Source of the DNA: Prorocentrum cordatum
Taxonomy: Eukaryota; Sar; Dinophyceae; Prorocentrales; Prorocentraceae
DNA length: 64,000 nt
Assembly (NCBI GenBank): GCA_963575745.1
Contig: CAUYUJ010003670.1
Span: 10,001-74,000 of the forward strand
Direction of reading: 5' to 3'
The notes under the pieces: generated by a model
Told to the model about the DNA's origin: nothing
Database searches by the model: none
Seen by the model: only the letters and a program-made list of their open reading frames with translations
Position numbers and translations under genes: made by a program
Shown: positions 33,164-44,315 of the stretch, one piece after another
Layout of the letters: every line of letters starts with the position of its first letter
How positions within the stretch are numbered: position 1 is the stretch's first letter

Positions 33164-33262
33164 TATTATATTATATTATATTATATTATATTATATTATA
33201 TTATATTATATTATATTATATCAAATTTAATTAAATTATATTATATATATATTTATAGAAAC
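33164..33262. repeat. TATTA microsatellite (right of Copia insertion)
   Basis: Continues the AT tract interrupted by the retrotransposon. It begins with the right TATTA duplication. Confidence 0.92.
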
Positions 33263-33284
33263 ACAACATAATACAAACAATATC

Positions 33285-34055
33285 ATTTTAGGGCAGCTTT
33301 GGGAAGGTTTGCTTGGGAGGTTTTTGGAAGGTTTTCGAAAGGTTCTGGGAATAACCTTCTTGGAACCTTCCTAAGACCTCCCACGGGAGGTTTTCAGGAT
33401 TCCTGGAACCTTCCCAAAAAAACATTCCTAAAGCCTTCCTCAGGAAGGTTTTAGGATTCCTGGAACCTTCCCCCCAAAAAAAAAGCCTTCCTAAAACCTT
33501 CTTCAGCAGGGTTTTTGGAAGGTTTTTGGGCCAATCCCTCCTGTAACCTTCCCGAGGTGGTTTTCGGGCGTTTTTTGGGAGGTTTTTTTTTTGGACGGTT
33601 TTCGGATGGTTTTCGGACGGTTTTTTGGAATGTCGTCGGAAGGTTTGTGGACGGTTTCTTTGTTTGACGGTTTTTGTTTTGGAAGGTTTTTTTGAAGGTT
33701 TGTTGGAAGGTTTTTGGAATGTATTGGGCGGCTGGGCTAAATGCTGGAAGGTTCGAGGAAGGTTTTTGGGTTTTTTTTTGTAGAAGGTTTTTGGAAGGTT
33801 TTCGAAACAAAGCTTTCTGGACACCTTCCTAAAACCTTCCTCAGGAAGGTTCCAGGATTCCGGGAACCTTCCAACAAACCTTCCGAATCATTCCCCAGGA
33901 AGGTCCTAGGATTCCTGGAACCTCTGAAAAAAAAAACTTCCTAAAACCTTCCTCAGTAAGGTTTTTGGCAGGTTTTTTGGCCAACCCCTCCTAGAACCTT
34001 CCTGAGGAAGGTTCCAGGACAGTTTTTTATTGGAAGGCTGAGGGTTTTTGGAAGG
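33285..34055. repeat. GGAAGGTT/AACCTTCC repeat block, middle part
   Basis: Same family as 25030-27030, here mostly in the GGAAGGTTTTTGG orientation. Hairpin modules occur at 33844-33872 and nearby. Confidence 0.93.
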
Positions 34056-34849
34056 TTCTTTTTTGAGTTGTTGTTGTTGTTGTTGTTGTTGAACATTATT
34101 ACTTCTAAAGAATAATTATTGTTGGGGCCCCTGGTGCACGACCCCCCCGCCGCGCCTAGGCCGCAGCCACGTTTTCATCATTTTCGTGAGGAAGTCTCAG
34201 GCAAAACGGGTTGGTCCGGATCCGGTTGTGTTGTTACGATCGGTTTTCCCTTGCAAAAAATAAGCTAAAGTGGACATTTCTTGTTCTAACATAACCAAAC
34301 TTCAAGAATCCCTTGCAAAAAATAAGGTAAAGTGGACATTCGCGCGCGCAAGACGAAATCCTTCCAAAACCTTAGTTTTCGTAGCGATTTTAACATAAAA
34401 ACATAAAAAACCAATGGTTTTTCAAAACAAATGTCAAAATTGCATCCCGCGCGCTCTTGCGGATTCGTAGGAAACCCAACACTTTTTAAACATTTCTGTC
34501 AAACGGGCTTTTGCGAGCAACTTTTTCGAACTTCTGCAACAACGGTTGCGCACCTGCCAGGGCCATCATCCCTGTCAAATAATACCATGCGGGACACATT
34601 CGTTTTTTCTTCGCGCGCGCACGCCGTCGTCGTCGGCCGCGGGGCCCTGAATAGTAGCCACGGTCGTCCGCATGCCACGAAGTGAAGTGTCCGAACGTCA
34701 TAGGGCGGGAAGCTGGGTGTGGGTGGTGGCGAAGAGTCGTTTGGAAATTTGGTAGAGCTTGAACCGGCCCCCCCACAAAGTGGGGGTATTGCCCGCCTCC
34801 TATGAAAACCCTGGCACTGGTGAGAACGGAGTGTCCCCACGTGCTAGTA

Positions 34850-34889
<40 letters not shown>

Positions 34890-34904
34890 TTTTTATAGGT
34901 TTTT
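34056..34904. other. AT-richer spacer with TTG repeats
   Basis: (TTG)n at 34068-34093 and 34852-34888. A 31-bp sequence containing TTGCAAAAAATAAG and TAAAGTGGACATT occurs twice, at about 34249 and 34311. The motif GAGGAAGTCTCAGGC is at 34186. No gene is seen; base composition is less GC-rich than its surroundings. Confidence 0.6.
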
Positions 34905-35062
34905 GTTGGGAGGTTTTTGGAAGGTTTTTTGGAAGGTATTGGGCGGTGTTGCTAAATGCTGGAAGGTTCTAGTAAGGTTATATATATATATATGTAGATA
35001 TGTATAAATAAAAAAGGGTTGTTGGAAGGTTTTTCGGAAGGATTTTGGGAGGTTTTTTGGAA
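34905..35062. repeat. GGAAGGTT repeat block, right part
   Basis: The repeat continues, interrupted by a (TA)n run at 34980-34995, and ends at GGAAG|GGCGG directly before the exon-like fragment. Confidence 0.9.
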
Positions 35063-35063
35063 G

Positions 35064-35319
35064 GGCGGCCGCCGCGACGTCGGGAACGGCAAGAAGGAGG
35101 GCGACGACTGGTTGCTGGGGCTCCACGCGCTGCTCTCGCGCGCCGCGCGCCTCGAGGACGGCCCGCTCATGTGGGCGCGTCGAGTTCTTCTTGGTAGGAC
35201 AGCCGGAGGGCTTGCAGAAGCAGCTGGGGCAGTTTGCGGCGCGCGCGAAGCGGCGCCGGAGGGGGGCGACGGCCTTCGCCAGGGAGCCGGGATTCACCCA
35301 GTTTATCCACGAGGCCTGA
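35064..35319 (+). pseudogene. C-terminal exon fragment, unknown protein, one frameshift
   Basis: From 35064 the frame reads GRRDVGNGKKEGDDWLLGLH and continues ALLSRAARLEDGPLMW with almost all codons ending in G or C. Near 35178 the coding signal moves to the next frame and reads GRVEFFLVGQPEGLQKQLGQ, ending ...REPGFTQFIHEA with TGA at 35317-35319. A two-base loss (or one-base gain) in the GCGCG stretch near 35176 would explain the shift; an assembly error is equally possible. The left border is AAG|GGCGG, a plausible acceptor. I do not recognise the protein. If real, the preceding intron would contain the GGAAGGTT repeats. Confidence 0.55.
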
Positions 35320-35704
35320 CCAGGGGATCGGCCCTCCCGAGCCTCGCCTTCTTTCGGCGGTCTGACTTTTCGACCCCGTGCCGCGGACGACCCGCGCGCG
35401 TCGCTGGGGCCCTCTCGGAGCGACGCCTTGCCCGGCGCCTCGCTCACCTGTCGTCGCTCTGCCCAGCAGCTGGAGCCTTGCCCGCGATCGGCCAGCAGGC
35501 TACTTCATTTTGCTCCGCGCAGCGGGCGATCCGCGCGCGTCGCCGGGACCCATTCGGGGCGCCCGGCGAGCGTCGCGGGGGCTCCGCGCTGCGATGCGCC
35601 CGCAGCCTCTGGCTTCGGAGTGCGCGGCCGCAGAGGATAAAAAAAAAGGGGGCGGACAATCTTGGGCGGTCTAGCTGTTCTCGGTACTCCGCATTTTACA
35701 GATG
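35320..35704. other. GC-rich spacer; no gene seen
   Basis: Contains two related segments with CCCGCGCGTCGC(T/C)GGG at about 35392 and 35528, suggesting a local duplication. Confidence 0.45.
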
Positions 35705-35910
35705 ACGGATAGAGGGAGCCACGCCGAAGGCTTTGCAGGGAGTTCCACCGAAGGCCCCAGTGGCAGCGCCCGCGTGCCGCCGCCATTCTATGTTGGCACA
35801 GCCCTCGCGCGGTTCGCGCCCCCGAAAGGATCTCCACCGAAGACGATATTCACAGATGCGGCTCTCGCAGCTGCGTGTGGTTGGGTCCTTCGCCAAACTA
35901 ATTTTGGCTC
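35705..35910 (+). repeat. Satellite A remnant with conserved right flank (copy 2)
   Basis: About two degenerate units (GGGAGTTCCACCGAAGGCC at about 35738) are followed by the conserved end with GTCCTTCGCCA at 35885-35895 and CTAATTTT. The left flank and most units are missing. Confidence 0.75.
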
Positions 35911-36234
35911 GGCCGCCAAAGCCGCAGGTGGGCGAACTTTGTCCTTTTTGCCCCTGTTGCGCGCGCCCTTCAGCGACCAGATATCCAGATCTTGCTTTCT
36001 AGTTCGTTCGCGTGGGCCCTTGTGTGCGTCGCCAATTCGAGGCCTCTTGCGCGTGCGAGCTTGTCGTTCTCATGCTTCCCTCATCCATGTGTTGTATTAA
36101 CGGAGTTGTGCCTCAGTTTAGTTGCGTGCTTCATGCGAATTGCCGGCTGGCCATCGGGGCTGCGCGCACAACCGCCATCCCCCGTCCGCAAGGGCTTAGC
36201 TCGTCGGGCCTGCCAGCATTCCTTGCATGTAAAT

Positions 36235-36527
36235 GCGTATGCATTTGCACGTGTACAAGTGTAGGTCGATGTATTCCGTGCCATATTTATATGTACGTGT
36301 ATTCGTATATGTATATGCGTGCGGATCTGTATATGTATATGTTTACGCAGCTGCATGCGTATATTTATTTGTGCCAGATGATACATCTGAGTAGTCTGTG
36401 TGTGCATGTCTATGCTTGTGTATATGTATACACATGTATGCACATGGGTGCGGATATGTGCTTGTATGTGTGTATATATTTCAGTGTGTGTATATATGTA
36501 TATGTTCGGGCAATTGATTATCTATAC

Positions 36528-36558
<31 letters not shown>

Positions 36559-36605
36559 TGTGTGTATACATATACAGATATCATCGTATACAAATGTACA
36601 TGTAC
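36235..36605. repeat. TATG/TGTA-rich low-complexity tract
   Basis: Degenerate TGTATATGTA repeats, including a pure (TATG)n run at 36529-36560. Confidence 0.9.
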
Positions 36606-36759
36606 GTAGCACTCGGCGTTGCGGATAAGACTGAGGGGATTGCGAGGACTTCGGCAATTTGCAAGGCTTTCAAGAAGCCCGCCGCAGGCGCAACATTTTT
36701 CAAACTATACAACGAGCCCGCCGCAGGCGCCGATTTTCTGTCAAAACAATGTAGGTGTG

Positions 36760-36975
36760 TCGCGGGTTGGGTCGCAGGTGGGTCGCGGTCGGGCTGACGG
36801 TGGGTCGCGGGTGGGTCCCTGGCCGGGTCGCGGGTGGGTCGCGGGTGGGTCGCTGGTGGGTCGCGAGCGGGTCGCGGGGTGGGTCGCGGGTGGGTCGCGG
36901 TTGGGTCACGGGGTTGGTCGCGGGTGGGTCGCGAGGTGGGTCGCGGGTGGGTCGCCGCCCGGGTCGCGGGGGGGA
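36760..36975. repeat. GGGTCGCGGGTG minisatellite
   Basis: Degenerate 10-bp GGGTCGCGGG/TGGGTCGCGG units, about 20 copies. The G runs on plus could form quadruplexes. Confidence 0.9.
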
Positions 36976-37074
36976 CGACGACAACAACAACATCAACAAC
37001 AAGCAGAGTCCTCACCAGGGATCCGCATTTCAGCCACGCACCCAAGAACAATGAATGACCGTTCGGCCCCGTCA

Positions 37075-37867
37075 CTCTTATATATGTACTTGTCGATGTG
37101 TTTATCCATGCCCATGCATTTGTATACATTTTACATTTCGGTATTTGTATTTGCCTGTGTATGTGTACTTGTACTTGTATGGGTATGTGCATTGGTTTCT
37201 GTTTGTATGTATGTCTGTATGAATGTATATGAACATTCACAGGTGTGCATATATACATTTATATACATATTTGTATGCATCTATATCTATATACTTTTTT
37301 ATATGTATGTAATCATGTATGTATGCTTGTATGCCTGTATGCGCGTATGCATGTATGTATGTTTGCATGTATGGATGTCCATATGTATGTACATCTGTAA
37401 ACATGCATGTCACTATGTACGTATATATGTACACATTTATAGTTATAGGACTATATACACATTGTCATTTGCACAGCCGTATACACATAAACACGTACTA
37501 TACTCTACATATCATACATATACACACATATATGTATGTATGTATATATATATGCATACATTTACATACGTACGCACCTTTACATATGCATATACATATA
37601 CATATACATAAGCACGTGCACAGCATATACATGTTCTTATACATATACATATACATTTACATGCACATATTCATATACACATGCATATACATGCACATCT
37701 GCATACACACCTGCATTTTCGTACGTGTGTATCTATACACATGTACTTGTAACGGTATGTGTATATATATGTATATATTTATGTATGTGTGTGTGTATAT
37801 GTGTGGGTTTATGTATATGTGTATATGTATGTAGATGGAACTGTATATGTATGCATGCATGTATGTA

Positions 37868-37898
<31 letters not shown>

Positions 37899-37960
37899 GT
37901 GTAGGTGTATGTGTATGTGTATGTGTATGTGTATGTATGTATGTGCCCATGATTTTGAAT
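37075..37960. repeat. TATG/CATA-rich low-complexity tract
   Basis: A long degenerate alternation of TGTATG and ACATAT words, ending in a (TGTA)n run at 37862-37945. ORFs of Cys/Tyr- or Tyr/Ile-type composition are artefacts. Confidence 0.9.
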
Positions 37961-38279
37961 GCGCCTTGGGTGCTTCCTTGGCAAATTCTGGGTGGTCGTT
38001 CGACCTTTCGGAAAGCAGGGATCAGTGCGGTTCGTTTCACGATGTTTTTTTTGTGCAGTGTGGCGCATGGCTTCCCACAGTTAGCATTGCCCTTATACGG
38101 TCATCCATTCGAGGGCTTCACGGCACCATTTCACTTGTACCAAGGATGTTTAGCCCTTCGAGTGTCAGGTTTGAGGCCTCTTGCGGACATCCGTTTTAGA
38201 GATAGTGATACGTTTTCGTTGTTCGGTCACATGACGGCTCAGGTATCACAGGAAAACCTTTAGTTTGTGCCCCTCAGGG

Positions 38280-38400
38280 GCCTCTTGGGAGTCGTCATCG
38301 GTCCCCTTTGGGCCATCTAGGGAGCCCGTTTGGGGCCTCCCGGGCCGTCTTGGGGCCACCTGGGGCCGTCTTGAGCCCTCCTGGGGCGCTCGCGAATTAG
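38280..38400. repeat. Short GGGGCC(N)TCTTGGG repeats
   Basis: About six degenerate units of 18-22 bp containing GGGGCC and TCTTGGG or CCTGGGG. Confidence 0.6.
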
Positions 38401-38509
38401 GCTCACCAGACGAACCTGGAGTTGTGTCAGGTAAGTTTTCTTGTAAACAGGGAGCCGATTGAATTAGTGTATATATACACACATAAATGTAATAATTGTG
38501 TACGTATTT

Positions 38510-38790
38510 GCCCACCTGTAGTGTAAGCAATGTGGTGCAATCTATGTGGAATAGGCTATGTGGTGTAATCGATGTGTAGCAATCTGTATGGTGCAACCAC
38601 GTGGTGCAATCTAGATGGTCGAAACTTTGCGATGCAATCTCTATGCCGTGCACTCTGTGTTGTGCAACCTGTGTGGTGGAAGGTGCGTGGTGCAATCTAT
38701 GCGGTGTAGGCTATGTGGTGCAGTCTACCTGGTGCTGCAATCCTGGAAGCCACGTCGTGCAATCTAGCTGGTGCGGCGACGAGGCTGCGG
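38510..38790. repeat. TGTGGTGCAATCTA minisatellite
   Basis: Degenerate units of roughly 16-18 bp with GGTGCAATCTA. A related stretch (GGTGCAATCTACATC) occurs at 52449. Confidence 0.85.
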
Positions 38791-39090
38791 CGAGGAGCGG
38801 CGACGAGGCAGCGACGAGCGGGGACGGGATGGCGACGGGGCGACCACACGCCAGCTGGGGCAACACACGCTGGCCCAGTTGCGGAGGCTACAGGCGGCGA
38901 CGAGGCGGCGACGAGGTGGCGATGGGCGGCAACGAGCGGCGACGGGGCGGCGACGGGGCGACCACGGGTCGACCTGGGCGACGAGCCAGCCCACTTGCGG
39001 CGGCGACGAGCGGTGACGAGGCGGCGACGGGCGGCGGTGAGCAGCGACGGGGCGGCGACGGGGCGACCACAAACCGGCTGGGGCGACACA
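38775..39090. repeat. GGCGACGAGGC minisatellite
   Basis: Repeats of GGCGGCGACGAG with interspersed ACCACGC and GCTGGGGCGACA segments. Two larger units share GGCGACCAC...CTGGG. Confidence 0.85.
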
Positions 39091-39173
39091 CGCAGCCAGC
39101 TTTTGTCAAAACCCTAGTAGGAAACCCTAAAGTGCAAACACTGCTGGGGGAAATAGGGGTGGAGGAGCAGGAG

Positions 39174-39175
<2 letters not shown>

Positions 39176-39237
<62 letters not shown>

Positions 39238-39443
39238 CATGATCATGCTGACGATGATGATGATGATAATGATGATGATGCTGATGATGATGATGATGCT
39301 GATGATGCTGATGATGCTGATGATGCTGATGCTGCTGCTGATGATGGTGATGATGATGGTGGTGATGGTGATGCTGCTGATGATGATATGATGATGGCGA
39401 TGATGATGACGATGATGATAATGATGACGACGACGACGACGAC

Positions 39444-39477
<34 letters not shown>

Positions 39478-39486
39478 ATGATGATT

Positions 39487-39569
<83 letters not shown>

Positions 39570-39690
39570 GTTGGTGGTGGTGGTGCTGGTGCTGGTCGTG
39601 GTGGTGGTTGGTGATGGTGGTGATGGTGGTGGTGATTGTGGTGATGATAATGATGATGACGAAGAGGAGGAGGTGGAGGAGGAGGATGAG
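39176..39690. repeat. GAT and GGT microsatellites
   Basis: (GAT)n with CTG interruptions from 39176 to 39555, then (GGT)n to about 39650, then GGA at 39661-39695. Confidence 0.95.
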
Positions 39691-39699
39691 GAGGATCGC

Positions 39700-40385
39700 G
39701 CCGCATTTCCGAAGCATCGGCGATGCGGCTTGGTTTGAGCCAGGCGTCCTCCATCCTGACGTCCTAGACATCCGCCGATGTGTTTTTACATTCCACGGCC
39801 CCAGAAGTCCCGATTCCTTTCTCCAGGAGCAGTTTTTCGTCTCGGATAAATTTTTGATTGTCCCAGAACCAGAGGACGGCCCCCCGATTCCGAAACTCTG
39901 CCCTTCTGCAGGCGGCACCTATTTGTTTTGCTTCGTCCGTTCGGTTAGTGGCTGTTGCTTTGCTTCCCGCCCCCGGCGGGCTCCCGAGGCCTCCTCGGCC
40001 ACTCTCCCAGGGTGCAATTCTTCGTTCCTGCCCCTCCTACCTCCTCCTCCTGCTCCTCCTGTTTCTCCTCCTCCTCCTCCTCCTCTCCCTCCTCCCCGCG
40101 CTCCTCTCTTCCTTCCTCCTCCGCTTCCCTCCTGCTCACTCGTCCCTCCGCCGTCAACCGGCTTGCTCCGCAAGAGCGCGGGCGCAGACTGTTCTGAAAA
40201 TGCCTGTTGCGAATGCGCGCAGACTGACTGGAGTCTGGTCGGGCATGTCCTCCTACAGGCGGATCGTGGAGTCTGATCGGGCATGTCCTCCTTCAACCGG
40301 CTCGCTCCTCTTCCCTCTCCTCCGGGGCGCGAAGCAGGGCCCTGGAGGCCGAGATGGGGGAAAAACGGAAGGATCGACAAGGGCA
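39700..40385. other. Spacer; no gene seen
   Basis: Includes a TCC-rich tract at 40030-40125 and a locally repeated TCTGGTCGGGCATGTCCTCC (about 40232 and 40271). Confidence 0.5.
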
Positions 40386-40389
40386 CAAC

Positions 40390-40605
40390 GTCGGAGATCT
40401 GAGACTGATGCGACAGGTTCGTGTTGTATCGACCGGCGGCGACCCCGTCGCTGGCGTTCAACCTTGGGTGCCGCCGGGGACCCAGAGTCGGTCGATGTTT
40501 CACGATCTGACGATTCGGAAACGCCCGATCGTTTCAGGTTGAACGGCCCCGCGGTGTCAGGAATCAACGCCTGCCGGGGTCGACACAACGCGATACCGCG
40601 GTATT
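40390..40605. repeat. Dispersed repeat C (copy 1)
   Basis: About 210 bp alignable to 58793-58990. Shared words in order: GCGGCGACCCCG, GACCCAGA(G/A)TCGGT, CGGAAACGCCCG, GCCGGGGTCGACAC. Confidence 0.8.
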
Positions 40606-40619
40606 CTCAGTGCCCTTAG

Positions 40620-40742
40620 GAGGACGGCGCCGAAAGCCCGGTGCCGCGCAGCCTGTTGAAGGAGTTCGAGGCGGTGAGCGACTACCCAGGCCAGCCAGAC
40701 GCGGAGCCCCTGGTGCCCCGCAGGCGCCTGAGGCGAGGGGGC
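40620..40742 (+). CDS. Possible exon, unknown product
   Basis: After CCTTAG the frame reads EDGAESPVPRSLLKEFEAVS then DYPGQPDAEPLVPRRRLRRG, with nearly all codons G/C-ending, unlike flanking DNA. Acceptor-like TTAG at 40616-40619; a GC-type donor (GAG|GCGAGG near 40731) is possible. No family recognised, and no partner exon identified. Confidence 0.35.
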
Positions 40743-40849
40743 TGTTTCCCTTTTAATATGATTGGTTCTCGAGATTTGAAACTTTGTTTTTGGAGTACAA
40801 AACTTTGCTCTGGGAAACTGCTCTCTCTCTGTACATTCATATACACATA

Positions 40850-41885
40850 TCAACGTGAACAACTGTACGTATGTCTGTGTCCATGTATGTATGCATGCAT
40901 GCATGCATATATATATATATATTCTTTCGTAGGGTTTGGTTGATGTAAGTGCATATGCATATGAACGCGTACCTGTAAATGTGTAATTATATGTATAGGT
41001 GTATGCGTATACACGTGCGTATGTATATGTATGCGTATGTGTGTATGTTCGCGTATCCATAATCATATGTATATGTAGATGCATATGTGTATGCATCGAT
41101 CTCGTTGTATGTCTGTGTCTGCTTGCATGCCGACAGAGTCGTATATGTATATGTGTGTATATATAACAATGCATATATACATGCGTCTGCCACTGTGCAT
41201 GCCTATGGAGGCGTATATGTAAGTGCACATGCATCTGTATACGTTTACGTTGCTTGACGTATATGTATTTGTTTGCACATACATGTATGTATATGTTTAG
41301 GCATACGTATGTTCGTTTACACATGCATATGTATATCTGTATATGGATACAGTTATGCACCTTCAGCGGAATTTGAGTTTGTATAGACGTTCGTATACAT
41401 ATATACATATGTGCGTATCCAAATTACAAGTACATTAGTATGCTTATGCGTATGCATATGCATGTGTGTAGTTGTGTGTCTATTTGCGCATGTATGTGCA
41501 TACTTAAAAGTGCGTAGCCACACATCGGTGTAGGTGTTTGAATTTGCCCATGCATGTGCGTATGCATATGCATGTGTTTCTACATCTGTACTTGTATTTG
41601 TGTAAGGAAAGATGCATGCATGTGTATATTGGATTGTATATGTATACCCAGATGCATAAGCATATGTATATGCATATGCATACGTAGGTCTGTACGTACA
41701 CGTAAATGTAAGTGTATGCGATTTTTCATGTTAATGCGCATGTGTATGATTATGCATATGGCTATGCATATTTGTGGAAATATGTAAATGCATATGTATG
41801 TGTATGTGGGTGTGTATGTTTATGTATTTATTTAGGCACATGCACATGTATAATTACTGTATGTGTGTATATATATATATACGTT
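40850..41885. repeat. TATG/CATA-rich low-complexity tract
   Basis: Same style as 37075-37960: degenerate TATGTATATG words with (CATG)n and (TA)n patches at 40890-40920 and 41869-41880. Confidence 0.9.
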
Positions 41886-41941
41886 GATACATTGCCTCGG
41901 CAACCGGGTTTCCCAGTTCGAGACAGCGCCGAATACGCTAT

Positions 41942-42240
41942 TTGAAGATGCTATTCCATGTGACGACGCGTCCCTGTGAAGACGCTATTCGTTTTGAAGG
42001 CGCTGTTCCCGGTGAAGACGGTGAAGACGCTATTCCGGGTGAAGACGCTATTCCGGGTGAAGACGCTATTCCCAGTGAAGACTCCATTCCGGGTGAAGAC
42101 GCTATTCCCGGTGAAGACGCTTTTCCCTGTGAAGACGCGTTCTCTGGACACAGACAGCATTTCCCTCATGAAGACGCTATTCCCTGTGAAAGCGCTATTT
42201 CCGGTGAAGACGTATATTCCCTGTGAAGACACTATTCCGG
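41942..42240. repeat. 18-bp minisatellite (GGTGAAGACGCTATTCC)
   Basis: About 12-15 units. The plus frame reads as a six-residue repeat GEDAIP because 18 is a multiple of three. It abuts the 101-bp array. Confidence 0.88.
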
Positions 42241-42244
42241 GTGA

Positions 42245-43665
42245 AGAAGGTCCCGCGGAGTGGGGGTACACGGGATCCAGTTGGGACCTCGCTGCTCCTT
42301 GGGGGGTTGCGAAGTGCGCAACCGTCGCCCTTTTCGTGGGCTCTTGGGAGGTCCTGCGGAGTGGGGGAACACGGGGATCCAGTTGGGACCTCGCAGCTCC
42401 CTGTGGGCCTGCGAATTGTGAGACCGTCGCCACTTTCGTGGGCTCCCGGAGGTCCCGCGGCGTGGAGTTGCACGGATGCAATTGGAACTGCGCGGCTCCC
42501 TGGGGGGCTGCGAAGTGCGCAGCAGTCACCACTTTGGTGGGCTCCTGGGAGGTTCCGCTGAGTGGGGGGCGCGGGGATCCAGTTGGGACCTTGCGGCTCC
42601 TTGGGGTGCTGTGAAGTGCGCAGCTGTAGCCACTTTCGTTGGCTTTTGAGGGGCCCCGCGGGGTGGGGGGACACGGGGATCCAGTTGGGACCTCGCGGCT
42701 CCCTGGAGTGGCTGGGAATTGCGCAGTTGTCGCCACTTTCGTGGGCTCCTGGGATGTCTCGTGGAGTGGCGGTACACGGGGATCCAGTTGGGATCTCGCG
42801 GCTGCCTGGGGGGCTTCGAAGTGCGCAACCGTCGCCACTTTCGTGGGCTCCTGGGGGGTCCCGCTGGGATCCAGTCGTGACCTCGCGGCTCCCTGGGGGG
42901 CTGCGGAGTGCGCAATTGTTGCCACTTTCGTGGGCTCCTGGGAGGTTCCGCTCAGTGGGGGGACACTGTGATGCAGTTGGGGCCTCGCGGCTCCTTGTGG
43001 GGCTGCGAAGTGCGCAGCTGTTGCCACTTCCGTGGGCTCCTGGGATGCTTCCCCCCCCTGGAGTGGGGGGACAGGGATCCAGTTGGGACCTCGCGGTCCC
43101 CTGGGGGGCTGCGAAGTGCGCAGCTGTCGCCACTTTCGTGGGCTCCTGGGAGGTCCCGCGGCGTGGAGATGTACCGGGATCCAGTTGGAACCTCGCCGCT
43201 CCCCGATGGGGCTTCGAAGTGCGCAGGTGTCGCCACTTTCGTGGGCTCCCGGGAGGTCCAGTGCAGTCGGTCGTCACGCCGACCCCGTCGAGACCTCGCG
43301 GCTCCCTGAGGGGCTGCGAATGGCGTACGTAGTTGTCGCCACTTTCGTGAGCTCCGGGGAGATCCAGCGGAGTAGGGGGCAAGCGGACCCAGCCGAGATC
43401 TCGCTGCTTCCTGGGGGCTGGGCACCTGCGAGGCAGGGCGGAGTGGGGTGTCACGCGCACCTCGCCGAGACCTCGCGGCCCCCCATCGGGCTGGCAATTG
43501 CGCAACAGCCGCCTTTTTCGTGGGCTCCTGGCAAGCGGGGCGGAGTGGGGTGCCACGCAGACCTGGCCGAGACCTCGCGGCTCACTGGGGGCCAGGGCAG
43601 TGCGCAGCTGTCGCCACTTCCATGGGTTCCTGGGAGGTCCAGCGGAGTGGATGTGTGCGTACGCC
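42245..43665. repeat. 101-bp minisatellite, about 14 copies
   Basis: Landmarks at 42351, 42452, 42552, 42653 and 42756 give spacings of 100-103 bp. Units share GGATCCAGTTGGGACCTCGC, GAAGTGCGCA and CGCCACTTTCGTGGGCTCC. Long frames on both strands (up to 506 codons on minus) arise from the stop-poor unit. Confidence 0.93.
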
Positions 43666-43869
43666 GAGCCAGCCGTTGCTCCCGTACTCCCGCTGCCGTG
43701 CTGTTCTGATTTCACTTCTGGGTGCTCATGCGCACTGCGGGTCCTTCAATATGTTCGTTTGTAGTGGGCGGTCCTGGGCTTGGTATATTCGCCATATGTT
43801 TAGAGAGGGTTGGGTACTTCATCGGGTAAATTCTTACCCTCCCCCTGGCGTTGGCCAGGGGGAAGGGTC

Positions 43870-44145
43870 GAGGGCGCCAGCAGGAGCAGAACCGTCCGCA
43901 GCCACGAGCCACGAGGAGGAGCAGGAGGAGCAGACGGCGCAGGGGAGGCGCAGGAGGACGAGGAGGGCGGGGGGCCTCCCGCTGATTCGCGCCAGGGGGC
44001 TCCGCGCCCTGTCTGGGCGCGGCTGCTCCGCGGTGGCGGCGGCGCTGGCGGCCGTAGGCCTGCTGGCGGCCGCCGCCGCGGCATCGCCATGGCGAGGCGC
44101 TGAGCCGAAGGGTCCCCGAGGCGCCTGCGCGTCGGCGTCGTCGAC
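43870..44145 (+). other. Possible coding patch with hydrophobic Ala-rich segment
   Basis: One frame reads LRALSGRGCSAVAAALAAVG then LLAAAAAASPW, shaped like a signal or transit peptide, between basic flanks. GC-rich codons and the following GGA tract make chance a real alternative. No downstream domain. Confidence 0.2.
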
Positions 44146-44146
44146 G

Positions 44147-44157
44147 GCGAGGAGGAG

Positions 44158-44189
<32 letters not shown>

Positions 44190-44315
44190 GGAGGAGGAGG
44201 AGGACGAGGAGCAGGAGGAGGAGGAGGAGGACGACGAGGAGGAGGAGGACGAGGAGGAGGAGGAGGAGGAGGAGGAGGAGGAGGAGGAGGAGGAGGAGGA
44301 GGAGGAGGAGGAAAA
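44147..44315. repeat. GGA/GACGAG microsatellite
   Basis: (GAG GAC)n grading into pure (GGA)n. Confidence 0.95.

Noticed and set aside
36235-37960. Cys/Tyr-rich ORFs in TATG tracts
   Set aside because: Low-complexity alternation of TGTATG and ACATAT produces stop-poor frames; no domain.
42195-43715. 506-codon minus-strand ORF as a gene
   Set aside because: It follows the 101-bp tandem unit, other frames are also open, and no start, splice or domain evidence supports it. Kept only as a finding.
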